A stretch of DNA of 5,961 nucleotides from positions 1-5,961 of the forward strand of contig JAIDJZ010000361.1 of the NCBI GenBank assembly GCA_029051965.1, given 5' to 3'. This DNA comes from Paramuribaculum sp. Lineage in GTDB: Bacteria > Bacteroidota > Bacteroidia > Bacteroidales > Muribaculaceae. The stretch's first letter is position 1. Every line of letters begins with the position of its first letter. A program made the translations under genes and the position numbers. The notes beneath the pieces are model-generated. The model worked only from the letters and a program-made list of their open reading frames with translations. It had not been told where the DNA came from and did no database searches. Below, one piece after another: positions 1-5,961 of this stretch.

Positions 1-45
1 TTTGCCTTGTTCTTCAGTCACGTAGCTACGGCTACGCTCCTTCAT
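1..45 (-). CDS. Possible start of a divergent small ORF, cut by the window edge
   Basis: On the minus strand an ATG at 45-43 opens a frame reading MKERSRSYVTEEQGK, which is still open at base 1. An in-frame TAA lies upstream near 86-88, so this ATG is the first ATG after that stop. The peptide is very polar and basic-to-acidic, and I do not recognise a family. The frame lies exactly over the imperfect palindrome, whose tandem CGTAGC units give the Arg-Ser-Arg-Ser stretch, so it may be a coincidental reading of a repeat rather than a gene. A weak promoter-like pair lies upstream on the same strand. With only 15 codons visible, no function can be given. Confidence 0.22.
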   Translation of the reverse strand, partial: MKERSRSYVTEEQGK

Positions 46-56
46 CACAAGACAAA
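1..56. repeat. Imperfect palindrome with a perfect inner hairpin, possible dispersed intergenic repeat
   Basis: Bases 1-26 pair with 56-31 around a 4-base centre (27-30), with 18 of 26 positions complementary. The inner six pairs (21-26 with 31-36, CGTAGC/GCTACG) are perfect, as are the outer blocks 1-4 with 53-56 and 6-10 with 47-51. GCTACG also occurs as a tandem direct pair at 25-30 and 31-36. No T-run follows on the plus strand, so this is a poor intrinsic terminator for that direction. Its symmetry and intergenic position suggest a REP-like dispersed element, but only one copy is visible here and the element may extend past the left edge. The symmetry is seen in the sequence; the repeat status is inference. 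Confidence 0.5.
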
Positions 57-63
57 AATCACT

Positions 64-92
64 CAGAGATATGCGATCCCAGCATTAACAAA
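64..92 (-). promoter_or_regulatory. Weak divergent Bacteroides-type promoter candidate
   Basis: On the minus strand a TTTG (92-89) is followed after 17 bases by TATCTCTG (71-64). This matches five of the six fixed positions of the Bacteroides -7 consensus TAnnTTTG. It would start transcription roughly 10-20 bases before the ATG at 45-43. Both the degenerate -7 box and the spacing at the short end of the usual range make a chance match quite possible. Confidence 0.2.
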
Positions 93-137
93 TATTGGGG
101 AACCGGCTCTTACTGCTAAAGTTTTCTCTCTGCGCCC

Positions 138-167
138 TTTGTATTAGCGACAAAATGCGTAACTTTG
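138..167 (+). promoter_or_regulatory. Bacteroides-type promoter for dxr and the downstream genes
   Basis: TTTG at 138-141 (-33 box) and TAACTTTG at 160-167 (-7 box, a full match to TAnnTTTG) are separated by 18 bases, close to the usual spacing for the primary sigma factor of Bacteroidota. The expected transcription start is a few bases past the -7 box, around 171-175, which leaves only about 8-12 bases before the dxr ATG at 183. No Shine-Dalgarno sequence is present; the short leader includes AATTAAGA, in line with the weak use of Shine-Dalgarno pairing in this phylum. No other promoter of comparable quality was seen in the window, so it probably drives the whole downstream gene row. Confidence 0.72.
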
Positions 168-182
168 TGGTGAATTAAGACC

Positions 183-1376
183 ATGACAGTGACAGAACAA
201 AAAAGAATAGCAATTATCGGGAGTACGGGGAGTATCGGAACCCAGACCCTCGAAACAATTGACACATTTCCCGGGCTTTTCAAGGCTCAGGTCATTACAG
301 CCAGACGGAGTGCGGACCTGCTGATCTCTCAGGCACGCAGACATCGTCCGGCCCTGGCTGTCATCGCCGACGAAGGGCTGTACAATCCCGTCAGAGAAGC
401 TCTGGCGCCACTCGGCATAGAGGTCGCAGCCGGAGAAAAAGCAATGGCGGAAGCTGCCGGACGCGACGACGTCGACACTGTAGTCACAGCCACCGTCGGC
501 TACAGCGGACTGGAACCGACAATGGAAGCGATACGCAAAGGCAAAGAAATCGCACTGGCCAACAAAGAGACCCTGGTTGTGGCAGGTGAGCTGATAACAA
601 AGATGCTCACAGAATCGAAATCGAGAATCATACCGGTCGACTCCGAACACTCTGCCATCTATCAGTGCCTGGTCGGCGAATCGACCGAATCCGTAAACAA
701 ACTGATCATAACGGCTTCCGGAGGCCCGTTCCGCACCTTCGACAAAGAACGGCTCGAAACCGTCAGCCCGGCCGACGCCCTGCGTCACCCAAACTGGCAG
801 ATGGGAGCGAAAATCACAATCGACTCCGCAACGATGATGAACAAAGCCTTTGAAATCATCGAGGCCCGATGGCTCTTCGACATTGAACCGGAAAGGATCG
901 AAGCAATCATACATCCACAGTCGATCATCCACTCTATGGTCGAATTTACCGACGGAGCCGTCAAAGCTCAGCTCGGAGTTCCCGACATGAAACTTCCGAT
1001 CCGCTATGCTCTGGGGTGCGCAAAGCGACTCCCCGTCGACAACGGCTTCCTGTCAATGTCCGACCTTTCGACACTGACCTTCGAGCAGCCCGACATCAAC
1101 CGCTTCCCGTGTCTCGGCTACGCCCGCTACGCACTCGAAAAGAGAGGAAATTCCGCATGCATCATCAACGCCGCCAATGAAATTGCTGTCGATGCATTCC
1201 TGAAAGGCCGGATAAAATTCACCGACATCCCGCGGCTGATCGCCCGCTCTCTTGATCGGATTCCATTCATCGAGACCCCGACCTACGCCGAATATGTTGC
1301 GACAAACGCCGAAACGCGCAGATTCGCCGCCGAACAGATAACGGATCTGAACAGTCAGCAATATCCACTCACCTGA
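183..1376 (+). CDS. dxr: 1-deoxy-D-xylulose 5-phosphate reductoisomerase
   Basis: This cytosolic enzyme converts 1-deoxy-D-xylulose 5-phosphate to 2-C-methyl-D-erythritol 4-phosphate with NADPH and a divalent metal. It is the committed step of the MEP isoprenoid pathway and the target of fosmidomycin. At 397 residues the length is normal for the family. The N-terminal Rossmann motif is GSTGSIG at 13-19, and LANKET lies at 125-130. The metal-binding set is complete: D153 and E155 in PVDSEHSA (151-158) and E224 in NKAFE (220-224). Substrate-site residues are seen in ASGGPFR (178-184), and the flexible active-site loop has HPNWQMG at 202-208. The start at 183 is the natural one, since it places the Rossmann motif 12 residues in and follows the promoter closely. 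It is the first gene of the row, 43 bases before rseP. Nothing suggests damage, and the assignment is firm. Confidence 0.97.
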   Translation: MTVTEQKRIAIIGSTGSIGTQTLETIDTFPGLFKAQVITARRSADLLISQARRHRPALAVIADEGLYNPVREALAPLGIEVAAGEKAMAEAAGRDDVDTVVTATVGYSGLEPTMEAIRKGKEIALANKETLVVAGELITKMLTESKSRIIPVDSEHSAIYQCLVGESTESVNKLIITASGGPFRTFDKERLETVSPADALRHPNWQMGAKITIDSATMMNKAFEIIEARWLFDIEPERIEAIIHPQSIIHSMVEFTDGAVKAQLGVPDMKLPIRYALGCAKRLPVDNGFLSMSDLSTLTFEQPDINRFPCLGYARYALEKRGNSACIINAANEIAVDAFLKGRIKFTDIPRLIARSLDRIPFIETPTYAEYVATNAETRRFAAEQITDLNSQQYPLT

Positions 1377-1419
1377 GGACACCCCCTCACTAAACTTCAA
1401 CAACAGACTTATCCCCACT

Positions 1420-2784
1420 ATGGAACCATTTCTTATGAAAGCCCTGCAGCTTATCGTTGCACTTGCCTTTCTCGTCATAATTCACGAATTTGGCCACTAC
1501 ATCATAGCCCGCTGCTTCGGAATCAAAGTTGAAAAATTCTATCTCTTCTTCAACCCGTGGTTCTCACTCGCAAAATGGAAACCCCAAAAAGGGAAACCCG
1601 TATTCGACAAAAACGGCAACGAACGTGCCACATGGCGCGACACCGAATACGGAATCGGCTGGCTCCCCTTAGGCGGCTACGTCAAAATCGCCGGAATGAT
1701 CGACGAATCAATGGACAAAGAGCAGATGAAACAGCCCGCAAAACCCTGGGAATTCCGCTCTAAGCCCGCCTGGCAGCGACTCCTCGTAATGATCGGCGGA
1801 GTTGTCTTCAACTTCATCCTCGCCATTCTGATCTACGCAGGGATCACCTTCTGCTGGGGCGACAAATACATCCCCCTCCAGAGCGCGACGGAAGGTATGG
1901 ACTTCTCTCCCGCAGCCCTTCAGATCGGATTCCGCAACGGCGACATCCCCCTGACCGCCGACGGAAAAACAATCGACGCCGCCAACGACGACTTCCTCTT
2001 CACGACAGCCACTGCCAGCGAAGTCAAAGTGTTGCGCGACAGAAAAGACACCGTCTCCATAGCAATCCCCTCCGACTTCATCGCCCGACTCGGGAAAGAG
2101 GGTTTCATGACATATCGTCAACCGGTTGTTGTCGAGAAAATACAGGGAGGAAGCCCCGCCTCGGAAGCCGGAATCATCGAAGGCGACCGGATCGTGGCAA
2201 TCGACACAATTTCCACTCGCGCCTACTCTGAGCTGACTCAAGCGCTTCAGAAATATGCCGAAAAACCGACCACCGTCACCGTCGAACGCAACGGCGGCAC
2301 CCTCCGTCTTCCCGTCACTCCGACACAGGGCGGAAAACTCGGCTTCCAGCTGAAAAAAATCACCGACGTCTACCCGACTGTCAATGTTTCCTACGGCTTC
2401 TGGGAATCATTCCCCAAAGGCGTCGAAAAAGGAACAACCATACTCGCCAACTACGTGACCTCCCTCAAACAGGTGTTCACCAAAGACGGCGCCTCTTCGA
2501 TCGGAGGATTCGGAGCAATAGGCGACATGTTCCCCGAAAAATGGAACTGGCTGATGTTCTGGGAAATCACAGCATTTCTCTCCGTAGCGCTCGCATTCAT
2601 GAACATTCTGCCGATCCCTGCTCTCGACGGCGGACACGTCCTCTTCCTCCTCTATGAAATCATCTTCCGCCGCCAGGCACCGGAAAAAGTTCTCGAATAT
2701 GCCCAGATCGCCGGAATGTGTCTGCTCCTCACCCTTCTGCTTTATGCCAACGGGGCCGACCTCGTCCGGGCCGTTCTCAATTAA
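1420..2784 (+). CDS. rseP: RIP metalloprotease RseP, site-2 protease family
   Basis: This inner-membrane zinc protease (family M50) cuts transmembrane segments of substrates such as anti-sigma factors and leftover signal peptides. The 454 residues show HEFGH at 22-26 in the first membrane helix (about 8-30), with H22 and H26 as zinc ligands and E23 catalytic. The third ligand, D403, is in NILPIPALDGGH (395-406). Other hydrophobic helices lie near 121-145, 378-400 and 432-448. A typical TEYGIGWLPLGGYVKI loop lies at 75-90. A clear PDZ domain spans about 236-305 (GGSPASEAGIIEGDRI), preceded by a more degenerate PDZ-like region near 155-225. I chose the ATG at 1420 over the one at 1435 (M6) because Bacteroides homologues, as I recall them, also begin with a short Met-Glu-x-Phe-Leu segment. 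Residues 56-74 look like extra sequence. The substrate in this organism is unknown. Confidence 0.95.
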   Translation: MEPFLMKALQLIVALAFLVIIHEFGHYIIARCFGIKVEKFYLFFNPWFSLAKWKPQKGKPVFDKNGNERATWRDTEYGIGWLPLGGYVKIAGMIDESMDKEQMKQPAKPWEFRSKPAWQRLLVMIGGVVFNFILAILIYAGITFCWGDKYIPLQSATEGMDFSPAALQIGFRNGDIPLTADGKTIDAANDDFLFTTATASEVKVLRDRKDTVSIAIPSDFIARLGKEGFMTYRQPVVVEKIQGGSPASEAGIIEGDRIVAIDTISTRAYSELTQALQKYAEKPTTVTVERNGGTLRLPVTPTQGGKLGFQLKKITDVYPTVNVSYGFWESFPKGVEKGTTILANYVTSLKQVFTKDGASSIGGFGAIGDMFPEKWNWLMFWEITAFLSVALAFMNILPIPALDGGHVLFLLYEIIFRRQAPEKVLEYAQIAGMCLLLTLLLYANGADLVRAVLN

Positions 2785-2805
2785 CCCACCAATCACCCTC
2801 AAATA

Positions 2806-3990
2806 ATGAATTATCCCGTTATCACACTGCGCCGCGGCAAAGAAGAATCGCTCAAACGCTTCCATCCGTGGGTGTTTTCCGGAGCCATCGACAGCCTCCC
2901 TGACGGCCTGGAAGAAGGTGACATCGCTGCTGTCCACGCTTCCGACGGCACACCCCTTGGCGTAGGCCACTACCAGATCGGAAGCATCGCCGTCAGAATG
3001 CTCTCATCGGAAACTGTCGGAATAGACTCTGACTTTTTCGCATCGCGGCTCAACGACGCATTCCGCCTCCGCCAGAGTCTCAATCTGATCCGCCCCGACA
3101 ACAACGCCTATCGACTTGTACACGGCGAAGGTGATTTCCTGCCCGGACTGATCGTCGACGTCTACGGTTCAACCGCCGTTCTGCAGGCCCACTCCCCCGG
3201 AATGCACTACGCACGCAATATCATAGCCGAACAGCTCTCGCAGATTCCCGACGCCGGAATCCGGAATGTCTATTATAAATCCGAGACCACTCTCCCCTAC
3301 AAAGCAAGCCTCGACCCGCAGAACGAATATATCCTCGGAGCCTACGACACTGACATCGCCGTCGAAAACGGCCTCAGACTCCATGTCGACTGGCTCAAAG
3401 GACAGAAAACCGGATTCTTCATTGACCAGCGCGACAACCGTCATCTTCTCGAACAGTTCTCGCGAGGACGGAAAGTGCTCAACATGTTCTGCTACACGGG
3501 CGGATTTTCAATCTACGCCCTGCGCGGTGGGGCGACACTCGTCCATTCCGTCGACAGTTCGGCAAAAGCTGTCGCCCTGACAAACCGCAATGTCGAACTC
3601 AACTTCGGCTCCGACGCCCCGCATGAAGCTTTTGCGATCGATGCCTTCCGATACCTTTCCGAAATGCCGGATGGAGCCTACGATCTCGTCGTGCTTGATC
3701 CCCCCGCATTCGCGAAACACCGGAGCGCAATCCGCAACGCCCTACGCGGCTACCAGAAACTCAACGCCCGGGCAATGGAAAAAATGCCCAAAGGAAGCAT
3801 TCTATTCACCTTCTCATGCTCTCAAGCGATTTCCAAAGAGCAGTTTCGCCTCGCCGTATTCTCGGCCGCAGCTCAGGTCGGACGCCGCGTAAGGATTCTT
3901 CACCAGCTGACACAGCCTGCCGACCACCCCATCAACATCTACCACCCCGAAGGCGAATATCTCAAAGGGCTGATCCTCTACATCGAATAA
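2806..3990 (+). CDS. RlmI/RlmK-family class I SAM-dependent 23S rRNA methyltransferase
   Basis: This is a predicted cytosolic RNA methyltransferase. The closest characterised relative I recognise is E. coli RlmI, which makes m5C1962 in 23S rRNA. The 394 residues fit that family. An N-terminal PUA-like RNA-binding domain covers about 1-75 and includes HPWVFSGAI. A linking region ends in GQKTGFFIDQRDNR (199-212). The Rossmann methyltransferase domain follows, with SAM motif I VLNMFCYTGGF at 224-234, an acidic DSS motif near the end of strand 2, motif IV DPPAF at 298-302, and FSCS at 336-339 with C338 as the likely catalytic cysteine. The C-terminal signatures ADHP (372-375) and EYLKGL (384-389) match RlmI. 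The gap from rseP is 21 bases with no Shine-Dalgarno sequence. The family is firm, but the exact target base is inferred by homology, so no gene symbol is given. Confidence 0.92.
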   Translation: MNYPVITLRRGKEESLKRFHPWVFSGAIDSLPDGLEEGDIAAVHASDGTPLGVGHYQIGSIAVRMLSSETVGIDSDFFASRLNDAFRLRQSLNLIRPDNNAYRLVHGEGDFLPGLIVDVYGSTAVLQAHSPGMHYARNIIAEQLSQIPDAGIRNVYYKSETTLPYKASLDPQNEYILGAYDTDIAVENGLRLHVDWLKGQKTGFFIDQRDNRHLLEQFSRGRKVLNMFCYTGGFSIYALRGGATLVHSVDSSAKAVALTNRNVELNFGSDAPHEAFAIDAFRYLSEMPDGAYDLVVLDPPAFAKHRSAIRNALRGYQKLNARAMEKMPKGSILFTFSCSQAISKEQFRLAVFSAAAQVGRRVRILHQLTQPADHPINIYHPEGEYLKGLILYIE

Positions 3991-4029
3991 CAAACATTAT
4001 CCATCTCTTCAATAATATTACAGCTAACC

Positions 4030-5961
4030 ATGACCTTTTTCAAAACCATAGCTGCCGCAGGACTCGCAATCGCGCTCTCCTCAACGGCCGCATTTGCAAA
4101 ACAACAGCAAAAAATGAACTACGTCGTTGACCGTTTCGCTGACATCGAAGTTCTGCGTTATCCTGTGCCCGGCTTCGAAGAACTGACTCCCGACCAGAAA
4201 AAACTCGTCTACTACCTGACGGAAGCCGCCCTCGCCGGCCGCGACATCCTTTGGGATCAGAACAACCGCTACAACCTGCAGCTCCGCTCGCTGCTCGAAA
4301 ACATCTACACAAACTATAAAGGCTCGCGCGAATCGGCCGACTTCAAAGCTTTTGAAAAATATCTCAAACAGGTTGAATTCGGAAACGGCATCCACCACCA
4401 TTATTCAATGGACAAATTCACTCCCGAATTCACGGAATCCTTCTTCGATGCCCAGGTGAAGGCCCTTCCCAAAAAATCGCGCCCCGCCGACATCAAGACT
4501 CTCAAAAAGCTAATCTTCGACCCCTCCTTCATGGCCAAGAAAGTCAATCAAGCCGAAGGAGAAGACCTGATCGCAACCTCGGCGTCAAACCTCTATGAAG
4601 GCGTGACCCAGAAAGAAGTCGAAGACTTCTATGCTGCCGTCAAGGACACGACAGACCTGACACCCGTTTCCTACGGGCTCAACCGACGTGTGACAAAAAA
4701 GAACGGAAAAGTCATCGAACAGACCTATCGCATCGGAGGACTCTATTCGCCTGCGATCGAACGCATAGTCAGAAACCTCAGCGAAGCCGTCAGATATGCT
4801 GAAAACGAAAAGCAGAGATCTGTCATCAATTCACTCATAAAGTACTACACAACAGGAGATCTCAAAGACTTCGACGACTACTCGATTCTCTGGGTCGATG
4901 ACACCGACTCGCGCGTCGACTTCATCAACGGATTCATCGAAAGCTACGATGATCCTCTGGGCATGACCGCAAACTGGGAATCAATCGTCAATTTCAAAAA
5001 CCTCGAGGCCTCACACCGCACGGAAGTGATCTCAGGCAACGCACAGTGGTTCGAAAGCAACTCTCCCGTCGATCCGCGTTTCCGCAAAGAAAAAGTCAAG
5101 GGGGTGACCGCAAAAGTCATCACTGCGGCAATCCTCGCCGGCGATGCTTATCCCTCGACTCCGATCGGAATCAACCTTCCGAACGCCAACTGGATCCGCG
5201 CGGCCCACGGTTCGAAATCCGTAACACTCGAAAACATAACCCAGGCCTACGACGAAGCATCCCACGGCAACGGATTCAATGAAGAATTCGTGCCAGACGA
5301 AAAGATGCGAGCCCTCATGGACGACTATCTCTTCATCACCGACAACCTCCACACCGACCTCCACGAATGTCTCGGACACGCCTCCGGACAGCTGCTCCCC
5401 GGAGTGGATCCGGACGCCCTCAAAGCCCACGGCTCAACCCTTGAGGAAGCAAGAGCCGACCTGTTTGCGCTCTACTATCTCGCCGACCCGAAACTGATTG
5501 AACTCGGACTCCTCGACAGCCCGGAAGCCTACAAAGCACAATACTACAAATATATTCTCAATGGTCTGATGACCCAGCTCATGAGAATCGAACCGGGAAA
5601 AAATGTCGAAGAAGCCCACATGCGCAACCGCAAACTGATCTCCGAATGGGTTCTGGAAAAGGGTGCCGATGACAAAACAGTCGAACTCGTCCGCGAAAAT
5701 GGCAAGACCTACGTCAGAATCAACGACTACCCCCGTCTGCGCGAACTCTTCGGCGAACTCCTCGCCGAAATCCAGCGCATCAAGAGCGAAGGAGACTACG
5801 AAGCCGGACGCGACCTTGTCGAAAAATATGCAGTCAGAGTTGATCCGGAACTCCACAAAGAAGTACTCGACCGCTACTCCCACCTGTCGATTGCCCCCTC
5901 CCGCGGGGTGGTCACCCCCGTCGACACCCCCGTCAGAAATAATGCCGGCGAGATCATCGAC
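4030..5961 (+). CDS. Exported dipeptidyl-peptidase III (family M49), C-terminus beyond the window
   Basis: This zinc exopeptidase releases dipeptides from the N-termini of oligopeptides. There are 644 codons with no stop before the right edge; by comparison with the roughly 675-residue Bacteroides thetaiotaomicron enzyme (from memory), only some tens of residues are missing. The M49 six-residue zinc motif is HECLGH at 445-450 and the second motif is EEARAD at 472-477. H445, H450 and E473 should bind zinc and E446 should be catalytic. The N-terminus is a good Sec signal peptide: K5, a hydrophobic stretch at 7-18, and AFA before a likely cut after A23. No cysteine follows the cut, so it is probably a soluble periplasmic protein rather than a lipoprotein. 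The ATG at 4030 is preferred over the one at M29 because it supplies this signal. The 39-base gap from the methyltransferase gene is AT-rich, without a promoter match, so co-transcription is likely. Confidence 0.93.
   Translation, partial: MTFFKTIAAAGLAIALSSTAAFAKQQQKMNYVVDRFADIEVLRYPVPGFEELTPDQKKLVYYLTEAALAGRDILWDQNNRYNLQLRSLLENIYTNYKGSRESADFKAFEKYLKQVEFGNGIHHHYSMDKFTPEFTESFFDAQVKALPKKSRPADIKTLKKLIFDPSFMAKKVNQAEGEDLIATSASNLYEGVTQKEVEDFYAAVKDTTDLTPVSYGLNRRVTKKNGKVIEQTYRIGGLYSPAIERIVRNLSEAVRYAENEKQRSVINSLIKYYTTGDLKDFDDYSILWVDDTDSRVDFINGFIESYDDPLGMTANWESIVNFKNLEASHRTEVISGNAQWFESNSPVDPRFRKEKVKGVTAKVITAAILAGDAYPSTPIGINLPNANWIRAAHGSKSVTLENITQAYDEASHGNGFNEEFVPDEKMRALMDDYLFITDNLHTDLHECLGHASGQLLPGVDPDALKAHGSTLEEARADLFALYYLADPKLIELGLLDSPEAYKAQYYKYILNGLMTQLMRIEPGKNVEEAHMRNRKLISEWVLEKGADDKTVELVRENGKTYVRINDYPRLRELFGELLAEIQRIKSEGDYEAGRDLVEKYAVRVDPELHKEVLDRYSHLSIAPSRGVVTPVDTPVRNNAGEIID

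Larger units (their letters stand above)
183..5961 (+). other. Probable four-gene operon: dxr, rseP, rRNA methyltransferase, DPP III
   Basis: The four genes share one strand with gaps of 43, 21 and 39 bases. I found no stem-loop followed by a T-run in any gap and no TTTG/TAnnTTTG pair there. The one strong promoter lies directly before dxr. The gap sequences (1377-1419, 2785-2805, 3991-4029) are short, low in G and free of clear Shine-Dalgarno motifs. Co-transcription is inferred. The right end of the unit is not visible, because the fourth gene runs out of the window. Confidence 0.6.

Noticed and set aside
21..36. Hairpin CGTAGC-TACG-GCTACG as an intrinsic terminator
   Set aside because: The stem is only six pairs and no T-run follows on the plus strand. 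On the minus strand the TTGTTCTTC-type sequence lies in the opposite arm and does not form a proper U-tract, so terminator function is not supported.
144..932. Long minus-strand open frame (262 codons) antisense to dxr
   Set aside because: It lies almost wholly over dxr, whose catalytic motifs are all present. The translation is rich in Phe, Cys, Asp and Gly, as expected from a shadow of C-ending codons, and shows no known domain.
1708..2241. Minus-strand open frame (177 codons) antisense to rseP
   Set aside because: It is a shadow of rseP with low-complexity Gly/Val/Asp/Glu composition, no recognisable motif and no promoter. Similar shadows over the junctions at 1053-1478 and 2407-2970 were dismissed for the same reason.
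2718..2903. Small plus-strand frame spanning the rseP-methyltransferase junction
   Set aside because: It overlaps the conserved C-terminus of rseP and the PUA-like N-terminus of the next gene in another frame, and its translation is a Pro/Arg/Ser-rich shadow.
3991..4029. AT-rich gap before DPP III as a separate promoter
   Set aside because: There is no TTTG and no TAnnTTTG-like box on the plus strand in or just before the gap. The small TAATATTA palindrome is too short to interpret.
3816..4130. Plus-strand frame of 104 codons bridging the methyltransferase and DPP III genes
   Set aside because: It covers the conserved ADHP and EYLKGL region of one gene and the signal peptide of the next in a different frame. 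Its composition is that of an out-of-frame shadow.
1..5961. CRISPR array, tRNA or rRNA, insertion sequence, phage or defence genes
   Set aside because: No regularly spaced repeats, cloverleaf pattern, transposase motifs or terminal inverted repeats were seen. Nearly all of the sequence is taken up by four well-conserved housekeeping-type genes.

Overview
The window reads as a chromosomal housekeeping segment from a member of the Bacteroidota, most likely order Bacteroidales. Three things point there. The only good promoter is of the Bacteroides type (TTTG, 18 bp, TAACTTTG). No gene has a clear Shine-Dalgarno sequence. The RseP homologue and the exported M49 dipeptidyl-peptidase III resemble Bacteroides proteins as I remember them. 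The GC content looks moderately high for the group and C-ending codons are favoured, which would suit a Muribaculaceae- or Barnesiella-like genome; that narrower placement is only a guess.

Layout. Positions 1-182 carry no confidently assigned gene. They hold an imperfect palindrome at the left edge (1-56), a possible divergent small reading frame running off the left edge on the minus strand, a weak divergent promoter candidate, and the convincing forward promoter (138-167). Four forward genes follow in a row: dxr (183-1376), rseP (1420-2784), an RlmI-family rRNA methyltransferase (2806-3990) and an exported M49 dipeptidyl-peptidase III (4030 to the right edge, lacking its C-terminus). The gaps are 43, 21 and 39 bases. 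None contains a terminator-like hairpin or a recognisable promoter, so transcription as one operon from the promoter before dxr is the simplest reading.

How the genes relate. Dxr makes MEP for isoprenoid synthesis, which supplies undecaprenyl phosphate and quinone side chains. RseP is an inner-membrane site-2 protease used in envelope signalling. The methyltransferase is predicted to modify 23S rRNA. The M49 enzyme removes dipeptides from peptide N-termini, probably in the periplasm. All four look intact in their key residues. Apart from a loose envelope and growth theme there is no evident shared pathway, and I see no phage, transposon, CRISPR, toxin-antitoxin or defence genes. The parts least explained by ordinary annotation are the left-edge palindrome with its possible reading frame, the very short predicted dxr leader, and a few protein details noted in the findings.
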